DNA from: Chromera velia
Taxonomy: Eukaryota; Sar; Chromeraceae
NCBI GenBank assembly: GCA_018398765.1
Contig: JAHBMJ010002205.1
Span: 54,957-105,286 of the forward strand
Direction: 5' to 3'
DNA length: 50,330 nucleotides
A program made the position numbers and the translations under genes. Shown piece by piece: positions 22,187 to 33,359 of this stretch (the first letter of the stretch is position 1; every line of letters starts with the position of its first letter). The notes under the pieces were generated by a model that saw only the letters and a program-made list of their open reading frames with translations, made no database searches and was not told the origin of the DNA.

Positions 22187-25100
22187 ATGCTGGAATGGGA
22201 TAATGACATCATTGTCTTCAGAAAGCCCGACGGTGCACGCCAACCTCTTCTTCCCTGCTCTGCTCTGAAGTGGCAGCACTTCGACGGGGCTCTATTCAAC
22301 TGGATGAATACAGACCTGTCGATGTCAGGGAGTTGTGGCTGCGTCCCTCACCCCTTTCATCCAGGTCCCATCCGTCTATCGTCGCTGTGCGACAGGGGTG
22401 ACGTGGAGCTGAACGACGACGCTGTCGTTTTTGTCTCGTGGGCCTGTGCGCCCTTTGAGTCTACCCCCGTGTTCTGCTGGGTGCTCCTCTTCCTCTCTCC
22501 TGTTGTTCTCGCGAACATTTGGATCATGCATGTAAGTCACTTGACTTCTTCAATCTTGGATGCCGAGGCGATTGCTTTGCTCACTAGGATCAGACGACCG
22601 CTAAAATCAAGTGCCTCTTTCTTCTTTCACTTCCGAATCTTCGACAAAAGAAGTTAATGGTTGTGCTTTTGACCCTCTTGAAAGGGTCGCTCTGAACAGG
22701 AGAATCTCTTCAATTCTGACTCAGCGCCTTCGTTCTTCGCTGTTGCAGGTCTCACTGGTCAACCCGTCTTCGTTCAGCCGCTCTGTCTGGCGGTATCTGG
22801 GAGTGCTCGTGTGCGTTGTCTGCGAAGTGGTTTTGGTCTATTGTTCAGTCAGGGGGTATCAGAGGCAGAGGGCAGATGACGCTCTCGCTTTTGCGATCGA
22901 ATCGGATGAGTCGATTGCACCCTTCCTTCTAGGTCTTTGCCTGGCGTCTGTTGGTGTTTTGATTTTGTGGAAGGTTGTGAGGCCCAGTGAGGGTGCTGGT
23001 GGGGCGAGCGCCTTTCCAAGCCTGCAGACGGTGCAGAGTGGCGGTTGGTGTGGGGAGAAGGAAGAGCACTGTCGCTCTGGGGAGCAATGGAGGAGGTGCA
23101 GACAACCCACTGCAGAGCAAGACGTGGTCAGATGGTTTAGAAGGCGGAATGGCGAAAGGGCCAACAACGAATGAAAACCGCGATGAGGGTGCAACGAAAG
23201 AGAAGTCGAAACAGAAGTCTTCGATTGCCGTGAAGACAGTCGGTGGTGTAGAAAGGAGGTATCTGTTCCTGCAAGTTGACCCCCCTCCTTTGAGACTCTG
23301 CGGGAGGAGACTGCGGCTGCCGTCTCCGCACTTCGATGACATGCCCGTCTCCGTTCTGACGTCCTTGCTCTTTTGGACGTTAGGGCCGTTTGCCATCTCT
23401 CTCTTCTTCCTTGCAGAAGCCAGCAACAGACTCGCCTCCAATGAAGGTGTGGTAATGGGTATGGGGCTGTTGGGGTCGGGGTTGGGGTTAGCGCTTGTTG
23501 CGCAGATTGCGTGTCCCGCAGCCGTCCCGACAAGGTGCTCTCGTGGCTGGCTCTGTTCAGTGCTTCGCTGGGGTTGGGCGCCTTTACAGGGCTGTCATTC
23601 GCCTCGATGGACGTTTCTGACGGCCCCGGGGGGGTGTTTCAGCAGCTGCTGAACATCGCTCTCGGTGTCTTCTTTTGTGTCCCCGCGTTTGTCAGGCGGT
23701 CCCTTCCACGCGGCTTTACTCGCAAAGAGGCTGAGTGTGTGGCTCAGATGCGAGAGGCCAGAGAGGAAGACGGGGGCATGGAGGGACTGGTGAGGGCTGA
23801 GGGCGGCGGTGAGGAAGCGGTCGAGGACGCAAAGCTCTTAGCAGTAGCAGATGGCATAGAGAGGGTTAAAGGACAGGTGTGCCCTGTGCCTGTAAGGAAG
23901 GGCTACTGTGGCTTTCAGTTTGTGTTTGCTCCTCTGGAGTTTCCGGAGGTGAACAGAGTGTGGTGGCATATCGGGCCCTCTGTGTCGGAAGAGGAGGGCG
24001 AGGAAAAGGAAGAGGAAGAAGCGAAAGATGATCAAAAGAGGGGGTGTGGGTTTCAGAGGGCTTGGAGGGGTGTCACTGCCGGTTGTGGACGTCTGTGTGC
24101 ATACCTCAAAAGCTTCTGTCCGTGGCGAGAAAGAGAAGCGAAAGATCAGAAGGGGTGTGGGATGCAGAAAGTGTGGAAGGGGTTGGGGTCGGTGGGGGGG
24201 ATGTTGGATTCGTTCTTGCAGGGTTTATGCCTGTGTTGGTGGACTCTGTGGGGGTGCTGCCGGATGCCCCACGCCCCTGCAACTGCCCTCGACTGTCGCC
24301 GCCTTGTGCTCGCTCTACTGATGTGCGTTGTCTTTGCCGACTTCACCTCTGACATCGCCGTCGGCGTGCAGCTGACGATGGCTGGCCTCTACGAGTGGAG
24401 TGACTACGGCCCTCCCTTCAATCTTTCTGCGAGAACATTCACACACATAGCCCCCGATCTGAACAACAAAGGTCGACCGCGTCTCGTCTTCAACGACGAC
24501 GGCAGCTTCTCCCACTATGAGGGTGTTGCCGTGTGGGATGAGAGGCTGAAACAAAACCCAGGCCTACACTTCAACGTGACGCTCCCTCCAGTGGGAGGTG
24601 AGGAAGATGACTTTTTTGATGAGGCAAGGCGGGCGGTGCCTGTTCGCTTGCCTCCAGATTCATGGATCGAGGCCTTGAGAAGGGAGGCATTTTCGGTGGG
24701 AGAACGGATGTCTCGGGGAAACGCGATCGGGTTCATGCGTGACCTAGTGGGGCAGAGTGTCGGCTGGTACGTCGAGCTCGGTGACTTCATTCTCCTTCCC
24801 GGCATGGCAGAGAGGATCAGGAGGTCGTCGGACGTTGCGGACGTCGGGACGATCCAGGTGGTCAAGAGACAACCGGCACAGCACCTCATTTTGAGGAAGC
24901 CGGGAAGTCGGAACCCAACTCAGCCTCCTTCCTGTTTCTCCGACGTGAAGGTCCGGTACTACAATGTAAGCTGGGTGGATGACTGGATGCACAGCGACGC
25001 CTTTTTTCAAGAAGAGACCCCCCTGTCCAACCCTCTGTGCTTGACTGGAACCGTTGGGGTGAAGCATCTGATGGAGTGCGAGGACCCTTCGTGCGATTGC

Positions 25101-26108
25101 AGTGCTCTGAACAGGACGTTCGGTCTGCCCGGGAAGCTCCTGTGTCCCCGTGCGGGGGGAGTTCAGAGCTTCCGGCCGTCCTTCTGGTGTGGCCTCGCGA
25201 TCCTCTTCCTCTCGATGTTCGACATGCTCAACGTCGTTGTCATGCAGGTGGGTAGATTGGGAGACGGCTGGTTAAAGTTTCCAGGCACGAAGCTCCTCCT
25301 TCATGGCCTTGTGTTCTGGACTGAAAGTGGTGACCTGTTTCTGCAGACAGAAATAACTCAGCTTGTATTTTGGCGACACGTGTTTTGGCCTCTCTGTTCT
25401 ATTCTGTCATCTTAAATTTTTCTGTCTTATTTATCTGTTCGTTAATGAATTATCGCTTCTCCTGCTCGTTCTTCTACGTCTTTGCAGGTGATGCTGGTGA
25501 ACCCGAAGTCGTTCAAGCGCTTGTGGCTGCGGTTCCTCTTCTCCTTCCTTTTGTCGACAACTGAAGTCTTCATCCTTGGCCTCTCCATCTGGGGGTGGGA
25601 GATCGAAAGCAACAAGGGAATCAATCCCCGGGAATTCAATCCCACCCTTTTTTACTTCCAGATCGTCTCCACCGTCCTCGTCGTTCTCTGGAAGTGCGTG
25701 CGCGTGGTGTTCACCCGCTTCAACCTCTGTAAGGGCTGTCGGAAGATCGACAAGTTCCTCGAGAAGGAACCCGCTGAGAGGGTGGAACTTCCGAAAAAGA
25801 AGGGAAGGGGAGAAGGCAAGGAAAAGACGAATGACAGGAGGACTGATGCTGCTGCCGTCGTGAATACGCGGAGAAGCGGCCGCAGAAGTTCCACGGCGAC
25901 GCTAGCGACTGATCCGTCTGCCCGTTCTGTTGCAGGCCTCGATATTCAAAGAGATGAAACAAGGGGGGAAGAGGGGGGAGAGGGAACAGGAGATCCCGAG
26001 GTCGGGATTGTGACTGAGACTGTTGGTGGGAGGGAAGGGACGGGAGGGGAGGGGGCAGGGCGGCGGGTTGCGGCGACGGTTCATGTTGCTGCAGGGGCTT
26101 TGGGTTGA
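22187..26108 (+). CDS. multi-TM protein with two homologous halves (spliced)
   Basis: Five exons give one 1,106-residue frame: 22187-22531, 22749-23030, 23116-23446, 23506-25247, 25488-26108. Two introns are tiny (85 and 59 nt) but exactly repair the frame. About ten hydrophobic helices are visible, for example VFCWVLLFLSPVVLANIW, YLGVLVCVVCEVVLVYC, APFLLGLCLASVGVLILW, RLVLALLMCVVFADF and LFSFLLSTTEVFILGLSIWG. A loop of about 280 residues between the seventh and eighth helices carries N-x-S/T sites (NLSA, NVTL, NVSW, NRTF) and is probably extracytosolic. The start of the protein (MLEWDNDIIVFRKPDG, FNWMNTDL, then helix, then VSLVNPSSFSRSVWRYL) repeats near the end (VELGDFILLPG, DDWMHSDA, helix, VMLVNPKSFKRLWLRFL), each with a phase-0 intron just before V-x-LVNP. 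The first copy is shorter and looks 5'-truncated next to the retroelement fragment. The C-terminus is low-complexity. Function and family unknown; the start is provisional. Confidence 0.6.
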
Positions 26109-26277
26109 GAGGGGGAAGGACGACAGAGTCCCTAGGGGCTTCGGCTTGATTCCTTTTCTCCGTCTTTGACTTTTTTGTTTCTTGGTTCTCGCGTGTGTAA
26201 ACACAAGGACAGGAAGAAGAAGCCTTGAAGAACCCGAAACATGTCTGGTGACCTGCTCCCTCTCTGTCTCTCTGTCT

Positions 26278-26312
<35 letters not shown>

Positions 26313-28694
26313 TTCTCTGTATGTGTGTTGAGGACGCGCAGGCTGTTGAGGACCCGAAGCATGCTTGATGACCCTTCTCTGTTTCTTTGGGTGTGAGTGT
26401 TTGCGTGTGTTGTCTGTGCATTTTGAGAGGTTGGAGGTGTTCTTGTCTCTGAAGTCTCTTCTCTCAGTTAAGCATCTTTCCTCATCGGGTTGCCTACCTC
26501 TCCTTGCTTGCTTCCATGTGTTGTTGCCGAAGGGGAGGAGAGGGGGCGGGACGACGGGTTTGTGTGTGTGTGTGTGTGTGTGTGCATATGGCATATGTGC
26601 ATCAGTCCTTGGCAGCTGAAGTCGAAAGCCGATTTTGTTTCGATCTCCACAAGTATCGGTTTGCTTGCGTATTTTTGTTTGTCTCCATGTGCCTTTGCGT
26701 CTTGACACGATTCTGTTCAAGCCTTTGTAAGACGGTCACCCCCAGAGACTTTCAATTGACTCTTATGGAACGTATTTTGCTGATGATATTCTTTAGCTGG
26801 CTGGTTGTGTTGGATAATTTTGTCTCGTGCAAAATAAGTTAGTGCGCGATGCGGTAAGCGAATGATAAGGCATCTTGAATGGCGGCGGGTTGCATCGACG
26901 GTTCATGTTGCTGCAGGGGCAGCGGGAGGAACAACAGAGGGCGGCCTGAGGCTCTTCTCCACCTCACAGCTGAGAACCAGCGACAGCTTTCATATAAGTT
27001 GTACCAAACGAGGTGTCTGCGTGTATTGTGTGAATGTGAAAAGAAATTTTTCAGCTTCATGCAAGTGCCAATCCATGGTTTTCTGTTTCTTCGATGCGAG
27101 GATATGCATGCGTTTGCTTGTGTTTCATTTGATGCAAGTTCATTCAGGTGCGAGCAAGAACGAACAAAGAATGCTCGAGGGTGAATAATGCTTGAATGAA
27201 AGAAATCGTTCGATCAAAGACGGCATCATTATGATGCAAGTCTCTTACATGAAGTGGGGTTGTTGAAATGAAAGCATTTATGAGAATGAAACGATCTGGC
27301 CTGATCGTTTTTGGGGAGGCGCATGTGTTCCACAGTGTGAAGCGTGTGTGTGGGTTGACGTGCGAGCATGAGTGCGAGCGTGAGCGAGCGCCCCGCCTTC
27401 CTGCATCGATGATAAATTGATAATCGAGGCGGTCGTGTGTGTACCTTCAAAGTTTCGGGGGCCACGCTTGGCAATGAAATAAGCGTGCGCGTCGTAGCTA
27501 GCTAGCGTTTTAGCTACATGATCGAATCAGCCATTGTGTTTCTGTTTAGGCAGTGGTTTGATTTACGGTCTGAGTCTAGGTCGATCTGAGCACATGTTTC
27601 CATAGACGAATGACTGATGAAACGGAATTAATCAATCAATCAATCGGCATTGGGGCGGGGGGCCAATCCTCTCTACCCAAATCCTAATCCTAATCGGGGG
27701 CTAATTCTAAATGGAATGTTAAAAATTCAAATTAATTTGTTTAGTCAGGTGTATGAATGAATGAATGAATTGAGGCGGTTAAAGCCGGTAAGCCACCACT
27801 TAGGCTCTGGTATATTTGTTAATAGACCTAACATTTTGTAGGTTATCATATTTTATATGTTAGAAGGATAACGTATCTCACGTTAATGTCACGTCTTCCT
27901 TTTGCGCTCGTTTCTTGTTGGAGCGTGCTGTTGAACCCAGACGGAGTTTGCGGCCACTTTTGTGAGAAGAAAGGATAAAAAATCGATGAAGAACGAGCAG
28001 TTTCTCAAGCAACAGATTCTTTTTGTGCCGTCTCTTCAGAAAACCAACCTGATTGCTTTTCGAACATCCCCCTAAAAATGGTTTCTATCCTGCAAGGAGT
28101 GCAAACAATTATCGACTTGATCACTTAATTTGTCAACCTCCCAACTTGTAGAGAAGCACTTGTTAGAAATCACCCTCGCAGCGCAGCGTCTCCTCAGTTT
28201 GTTGACTGAACAGTCTTCTATTTACTCCCAGACTGTTCTAAAAGAACAAGGCCAAAAGAAAAAAAGCCGCACAAGGAGATTAAGACGTTCTACAAGAGCA
28301 CAATAGGAGAGAGAGAGATTGGATGTCCAACAGAATCAGAACGAAGAACGAGCGAATGTCACTTCTGACTCATGTCGTCTCCAAATTGTCGATAAGTCTA
28401 CCTTCTCAGCAGTAGTGCCAGAATGGATGCCACCCCACTTCAAATCACAGTAGAGGGGCTTCAGAACAACAAGAATGCATGGGCAGCTCAGTGTGCAGCC
28501 TTCCCAGCAGCAGTAAGGTCTTTCAGCTTCCGATGCCGTTCAAGACCGCCAAGTCGTATCCGACTGGGGCCAGCAATCCCTTTCACATCCGACTTAAAGT
28601 GCCATGTCTATACCCAGATCCTACTTTAGCCTGTCTTCTGCCACCCCCGTGCAGTGAGAAGAACAACCACCACTTCCTCAGCCTTCTTCCACTC
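26109..28694. other. intergenic gap with a duplicated 3' tail and repeats
   Basis: No gene recognised. A 36-base motif at about 26062-26097 (the end of the multi-TM gene) recurs at about 26883-26918. CT and GT microsatellites lie near 26284-26312 and 26561-26584. A dispersed motif is at 27645-27671, preceded by (AATC)n. 27840-28690 is featureless AT-balanced sequence apart from short frames around 28423-28630. Confidence 0.55.
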
Positions 28695-29053
28695 CATCTA
28701 TGAGGAATGACAAACTGAAATATCCGTATATCCAAGATATTTGATTATGAAATATCCAAATATCCAGATATTTGAAGATATTTGGGGATATTTATGATAT
28801 TTCAAGATATTTTAAGATATTTGATGATATTTCACCAAATAATTATTTCAAATAATTTGATTATCATTATTATTATCTTTCATTATCTTATCTATGAGTC
28901 AGACTTAGAGACAGACTACAGGTCAGACCTAGGGTCAGACTGATATTACGATTCGCGACACCCCAATCAGCTTCATGGCTATTCATGGCATATAGGTCGC
29001 GGACCGTGCGCGGGCCGCGGGGGTACGGCGCGCAGTGTTTCTAGAGCAGCCTT

Positions 29054-29086
29054 GGTGAGCACCGCGGCTATGCCGCGGTGCTCACC
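29054..29086. repeat. 15-bp perfect hairpin
   Basis: GGTGAGCACCGCGGC, loop TAT, then GCCGCGGTGCTCACC. Very GC-rich within an AT-rich element. Confidence 0.9.
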
Positions 29087-29090
29087 AGCT

Positions 29091-29115
29091 AGCACCGCGG
29101 CTGCGCCGCGGTGCT
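29091..29115. repeat. 11-bp perfect hairpin, sibling of the previous
   Basis: AGCACCGCGGC, loop TGC, then GCCGCGGTGCT. The arms share AGCACCGCGGC with the first hairpin, so the pair is a tandem duplication of a hairpin. Confidence 0.9.
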
Positions 29116-29473
29116 TACCCAAGCTTTGCGCAGTGCTAGTGCCGCGGTTCTAGCCTACTTCTGACCGTTTGCTGCTCCGCGGTGACAACCGTGCCTTTCA
29201 GGGTGTAAGTCGAGGCCCGGCAGTGAACCGCGGGGTGGCCAGAAATATAAATCCCATCCTATTCTATATAAGCCAGTGAAGGCGTTTTAAGAACAAAATA
29301 ACTATTAAGTCAGGTAATAAAAAGAAAAACTGTATATACATTATCAACCAGATCATTAATTGAACTATTATAATTCAATATTAGATTCAATAACTCTCGA
29401 TCAATATATCTAAATGAGTAGTAATAAAAATGAATAAAACTATATTAAAATGATTATTCATGAATGTACACAG

Positions 29474-29762
29474 CTTTCTTCCTTCCTTCCTTCCTTCCTT
29501 CCTTGCTTCTTTCCCTCTCTCCCTCCTTGCTTCCTTCTTTCCTTCCCTCCTTCCCTCCTTGGTAGCCTCCTTTCTTCCTTCCTTCCTTCCTTCCTTCCTT
29601 CCCTCTCTCCCTCCTTGCTTCCTTCTTTCTTTTCTTTCTTCCCTCCTTCCCTCCTTGCTAGCCTCCTTTCTTCCTTCCTTCCTTCCTTCCTTCCTTCCTT
29701 CCTTCTCTCTCTCCCTCCTTACTTCCTTCTTTCTTTTCTTTCTTCTTTCCTTCCTTCCTTCC
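29474..29762. repeat. (CCTT)n tract inside the TIR element
   Basis: Imperfect CCTT/CCCT units arranged in three larger blocks of about 85-90 bases, each containing CCCTCCTTGCTTCCTT or a close variant. Confidence 0.9.
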
Positions 29763-30343
29763 AAAAAATGTTTGTCCATACATATCTCAAAATAATTGTA
29801 AATATTTTAAGATATTTGTAGACAAATTCAAAATATCTTTCTATATTCCAAGATATCACCAGATATTTGCGGATATTTGCTAGTATTCAATCAACTGCAT
29901 AGTGTATTGTATTAGTTATATAATTAAAGATAAATATTTTCTAAAACAAATATCTAGAAATATCTTCAAATATCTTTCTGTCACATAATTTGATGCAGTC
30001 AGATATTTAAAGATATGAACTATTCTGAAATATCTTAGATATTTGGGATATGTAAAGATATTTAATGGAAGATAGAAATATCTACAAATATCCTGAAATA
30101 TCTCAGATATTTCAGTTTGTCATTCCTCATAGATGCAAGAAGGAGGGCATAGAGAAGGAGAAGAATGAAGAGGGGGGGAAGAGTGGAGAGGACATGTCTT
30201 CTAGTAGCAGTGTGTTTCTAGGTATGTCTCAACCAACACGCACGTGCAGACTGGAACTGCCACCACCCAAGCCTACTGCAGAAGGACTCGACCTTCTTAC
30301 ATAGCTAGGCAGTCAGAAAGAGGGAGTCAGAAAAGCGTAGATC

Positions 30344-30724
30344 ATGGGGGAAAGGATAGAAACCCTTGAGGATCTTTTGAATTCGACAGGGCTGACACGC
30401 AGGATGAAAGAGAAGTGGTTGAAGGAGAAGGCAAGACCAAGGGAAATGGAGATTGCAGAGATGTGCAGACGGGTGGTGGACGAAACTCTGCAGTTCATAG
30501 AGAGTCTTCCAGCAAAGTAGATGGGGAGAGCGCTTATAAAAAGGGTTAAAGAAGACCTGAATGGGTATGCAGACCTTTTGACAATCATCAGGGGTCTGAC
30601 ATTGCTTTTAGTTGCAGACATCTTCCCGGTAGAGACCCAGACTAGAGCGGAGGTTCTCCATGTGAAGTATTGCAGCAGAAAAGGGGAACACGTCTTCTGC
30701 ACACATACCTCTGAGTCGAAGTAA
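30344..30724 (+). pseudogene. unknown broken frame beside the TIR element
   Basis: From ATG 30344 the frame reads a charged helical segment (MGERIETLEDLLNSTGLTRR, then MKEKWLKEKARPREMEIAEM) to TAG 30518-30520. The same frame resumes at once with ATG 30521 (MGRALIKRVKEDLNGYADLL, TIIRGLTLLLVADIF) to TAA 30724. The two parts together look like one protein split by a nonsense codon, or two exons of a gene I cannot resolve. No family recognised. Upstream in the same frame, after the TIR end, is a further acidic/basic stretch (CKKEGIEKEKNEEGG). Confidence 0.35.
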
Positions 30725-30877
30725 AAAATATTCCTGTCATAGTGTTTCTTTTTGTTGAAATCTTTCTTGTCTCTGTCTTTCTATCTCTCTGTCTCAGTCT
30801 GTGTCTCTCTGTCTGTGGCCTGTTCTCCACTTTTTGTTTATCTCTCTTTGGAGGTCTGCAGAAGGACGCGGGAGAAG

Positions 30878-31125
30878 GAGTGAGCCAACAAGAAGCAGGG
30901 GGACTTTTTTCTATCTTCGCCCTTATGAGAATGGATATACGCATAAACCCGACTCTTGCAGAAAGAGAAGAGAAGCTGGTGATACAACATGTTTTTTATT
31001 CTTTCTTTTCTTATTTATCCATCTGGCTTTGCAGTCAAAGTTTACACCAAAAAGAGGAGAAAAGAAGAGATCCAACAGGAAGCAGGGGGCATTCTTTCTC
31101 CACCTTTCTCGCCCTCAATAAAAAG
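30878..31125. repeat. imperfect 55-bp direct repeat
   Basis: CCAACAAGAAGCAGGGGG (about 30886) and CCAACAGGAAGCAGGGGG (about 31072) are each followed by related CTTTTTTCT...CGCCCT sequence, about 185 bases apart. Confidence 0.6.
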
Positions 31126-31308
31126 GACAACATATTGCAGACTTCTCTTTTTGTCAAACGTTTTCTGCATCTTTCTTTCTCTTCTGCTTATGAGCTAGAT
31201 TGAAGCGAGTGTCAACTGACAGTATCTCAAATGTGCCTGCAGAATGGGAATAAAAAGAGAACCAACAAACAGTATAGAAGGTTTTCTCTTATATCTTCTC
31301 AAACGGAA

Positions 31309-31625
31309 TGTCAGATTTCCTCCTAGACTAAGAACGTAGTCTAGTTGGAGACTTATCATACCTTGCCTCCTTAAGTCTGTCAGTCAGAGTTCACTTCCAA
31401 GGACTCCATTCAAGTGATACAGGTGGAGAAGACCGTACGGCATGCTTCTATTTATTTCTGTATTACAAGTCTATTATTTCTTTCTCTGTATTGCCAGTCT
31501 GTCACTTAATTCTCTTAGTGCACTTAATTAATGCCGGCCGGGCTTAGTATTGCGAAGTTAGTTTCCCAGTCCCAGTTCTAGCAAGTTTGGCAGGTGATCA
31601 AGTCGCCGTACAAGCCACAACGTAA
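31309..31625 (-). repeat. 3' LTR of the chromovirus
   Basis: Begins TGTCAGATTTCC on the plus strand and ends ACGTAA. Immediately inside, the minus strand reads GGGGGAAGGAGAGGG (31632-31646), a good polypurine tract. The end is ambiguous by one or two bases because LTR and target share sequence. Confidence 0.9.
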
Positions 31626-31662
31626 CGTGCCCTCTCCTTCCCCCATGGCGTGTGCACCTCAC

Positions 31663-32040
31663 TCAGGCCGAAGCATGGAAATTGGCAATCGCTTGTTTTG
31701 CATTCTTCAATGACGACAGGGGCTCCCATGATGCGTCTTCCAATGGATATCCCCTCCAGAGAACCTTGTACTGCTTGGCTTTGCCCCTCCCTCGGACTGC
31801 AAGGATTTTCTCGACTTTATACTCCTTCTCGGCCCAAGCGGGCATACGGACAGACGGGGGGCGAGTCTCTCCACTCGGCTGATGGTAAGGCTTGCACAAC
31901 GATATGTGAATGATAGGGTGCTTCCTGCTCCCAGCAGGCAAAACAACCTCCAGATTGTCTCGAGGTAGAACGGTCTCGACTTCGAACGGACCGAACCAAA
32001 CTGAATCAAGCTTCCTGGCATATTCCTCCCCCTTCCCCAC
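31663..32040 (-). pseudogene. integrase C-terminus with chromodomain
   Basis: 125 open codons: [20 protein letters not shown] (GPF/Y module), then [20 protein letters not shown] and [19 protein letters not shown], a full chromodomain with its aromatic positions (Y, W, W). The best-preserved part of the element. Confidence 0.9.
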
Positions 32041-32052
32041 AGGACGTGGCCA

Positions 32053-33359
32053 TCACGTGCGGTGTACCAGGACATAATCTCCTACTCGGATGTTCTCGGT
32101 GGGACGCCGACGGCGATTGGCGTTTCGGGTCATGACTTGTTGGGCTAAGCAGAGTGAATCTCTCACTGCAGCGATCATCTGGCTATGCTCCTCCAGAAAT
32201 TCCCCTGCGTCGAAAGAAGGTTTGACTGAGACTGGGAGATTGAGAGTAGGGGGGATGAGCGGGGACTTCCCACCATCGAGAGTGAGGGGTGCAAAACCAG
32301 TCCCCTCATGGACAGGGGAGTTGTATGCAAACTCCACATCACACAGAAATTTAGACTACCGGGAGTGCTTCGTGTCTACCAGACACCGCAAAGCCTCCTC
32401 GAGGGTGCGATTCATTCTCTCTGCAGCACCCGCTGTGTCGTGGTGCGATGCAGTCGCGAAATCGACTTCTGAGCCGCTGGAGGCATGGAGGGTCTGCCAA
32501 AAGCGGGCGACAAAACGGGGGTCACGGTCGCAGACGATATGACGCTGGAAGCCCTTCTTACACGAAACGTGCTGGCGGTAGATTCGCGCGGTCTCCTTTG
32601 CTCCTGCTGTGCTGTGAGTGGGAATTAAGACGACTGCCTTGATGAGCCGGCAAAGCACCACAAGAATCGTATCAAACCCCTCATCACCGGCTAGCATCAC
32701 CGGAAGGCGGCAAGTCAGTAAGGCGGTCAACGTAGGTTGACTCCCAAGGGCGTGAAGGGATAGGGAGGGCCTGTAGAAGCCTAGGCAGAAGCCTGGGGCG
32801 GGCCGCTGTGGGACCTTTGCTTCTCTGACACCGATCGCACGCGCGAACAAAGGAAGCGACTGACCTCCACATCTTGGGCCAGTAGTACAATGACACCACT
32901 TTCCAATAGGTCTTCCCCGTCCCAAAATGAGCAGCGTGTGGAGGGGCTAGGTGGAGGGGAGTGCACCCCAGCCATCACAGTTCCCTGCTGAGATCTAGAG
33001 ACACAGAGACGATTCCCCTCAAAATACAGGAGACCGGCACGAAGCGACATGCCTTGCAAACAAAGGGCAAAATCAGGGGTGGGGGCGGGTGGGCGCTGCT
33101 GTGACAGATGCTGAAGGACAGGGTGGAAGAAAGGAGCGGCTGAGTATCCCCTCCTGCAGGCATCAAAGAATGCCTGTGACTGCGTGGCGGAGACCGTCAA
33201 ACTCTGCAACTCCATCCCTACCCGAGACCGCTGTCCATCTCCCTCCCTAACTGGAGTCTGGCTTTCCTCAATTTCAGGAACCAAATCGGGTACTAGATCA
33301 GCGTACTCTGCCTCTAAAGACCCAACGGGCTGGACAGATACCGGGACAGCCTCTGCCAC
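32053..33359 (-). pseudogene. chromovirus integrase remnant
   Basis: Zinc-binding end YYWPKMWRSVASFVRACDRC (about 32820-32893), then core blocks GFDTILVVLCRLIKAVVLIP, CDRDPRFVARFW and AAERMNRTLEEALRCLVDT, then EFAYNSPVHEGTGFAPLTLD and RPTENIRVGDYVLVHR. At least one frameshift lies near 32900. The first catalytic Asp (usually VVVDRL) reads VVLCRL; the second Asp and the Glu remain. Confidence 0.85.

Larger units (their letters stand above)
28695..30135. mobile_element. non-autonomous DNA-transposon-like element with 30-bp TIRs
   Basis: Ends are perfect inverted repeats: 28695-28724 begins CATCTATGAGGAATGACAAA and 30106-30135 is its exact reverse complement. If TA is the duplicated target, the element proper is TGAGG...CCTCA (28701-30129) inserted into the palindrome CATCTAGATG. 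Both ends are lined internally with many copies of AAATATC/GATATTT, typical of subterminal repeats. The interior holds two GC-rich hairpins (29054-29115) and a CCTT tract (29474-29762). There is no transposase frame, so movement would need a partner. Superfamily unresolved; a TA target suggests a Tc1/mariner-like source. Confidence 0.7.

Noticed and set aside
23149-23174. Overlapping stop and start suggesting two adjacent genes
   Set aside because: An 85-base GT-AG intron (23031-23115) joins the frames exactly, and overlapping genes are unlikely here.
26132-26720. Minus-strand frames rich in Arg/Glu/Thr
   Set aside because: They run through CT/GT microsatellites and have no start or splice context.
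29387-29821. Lys/Glu/Arg/Gly or Leu/Pro/Ser-rich frames
   Set aside because: Microsatellite translations inside the TIR element.
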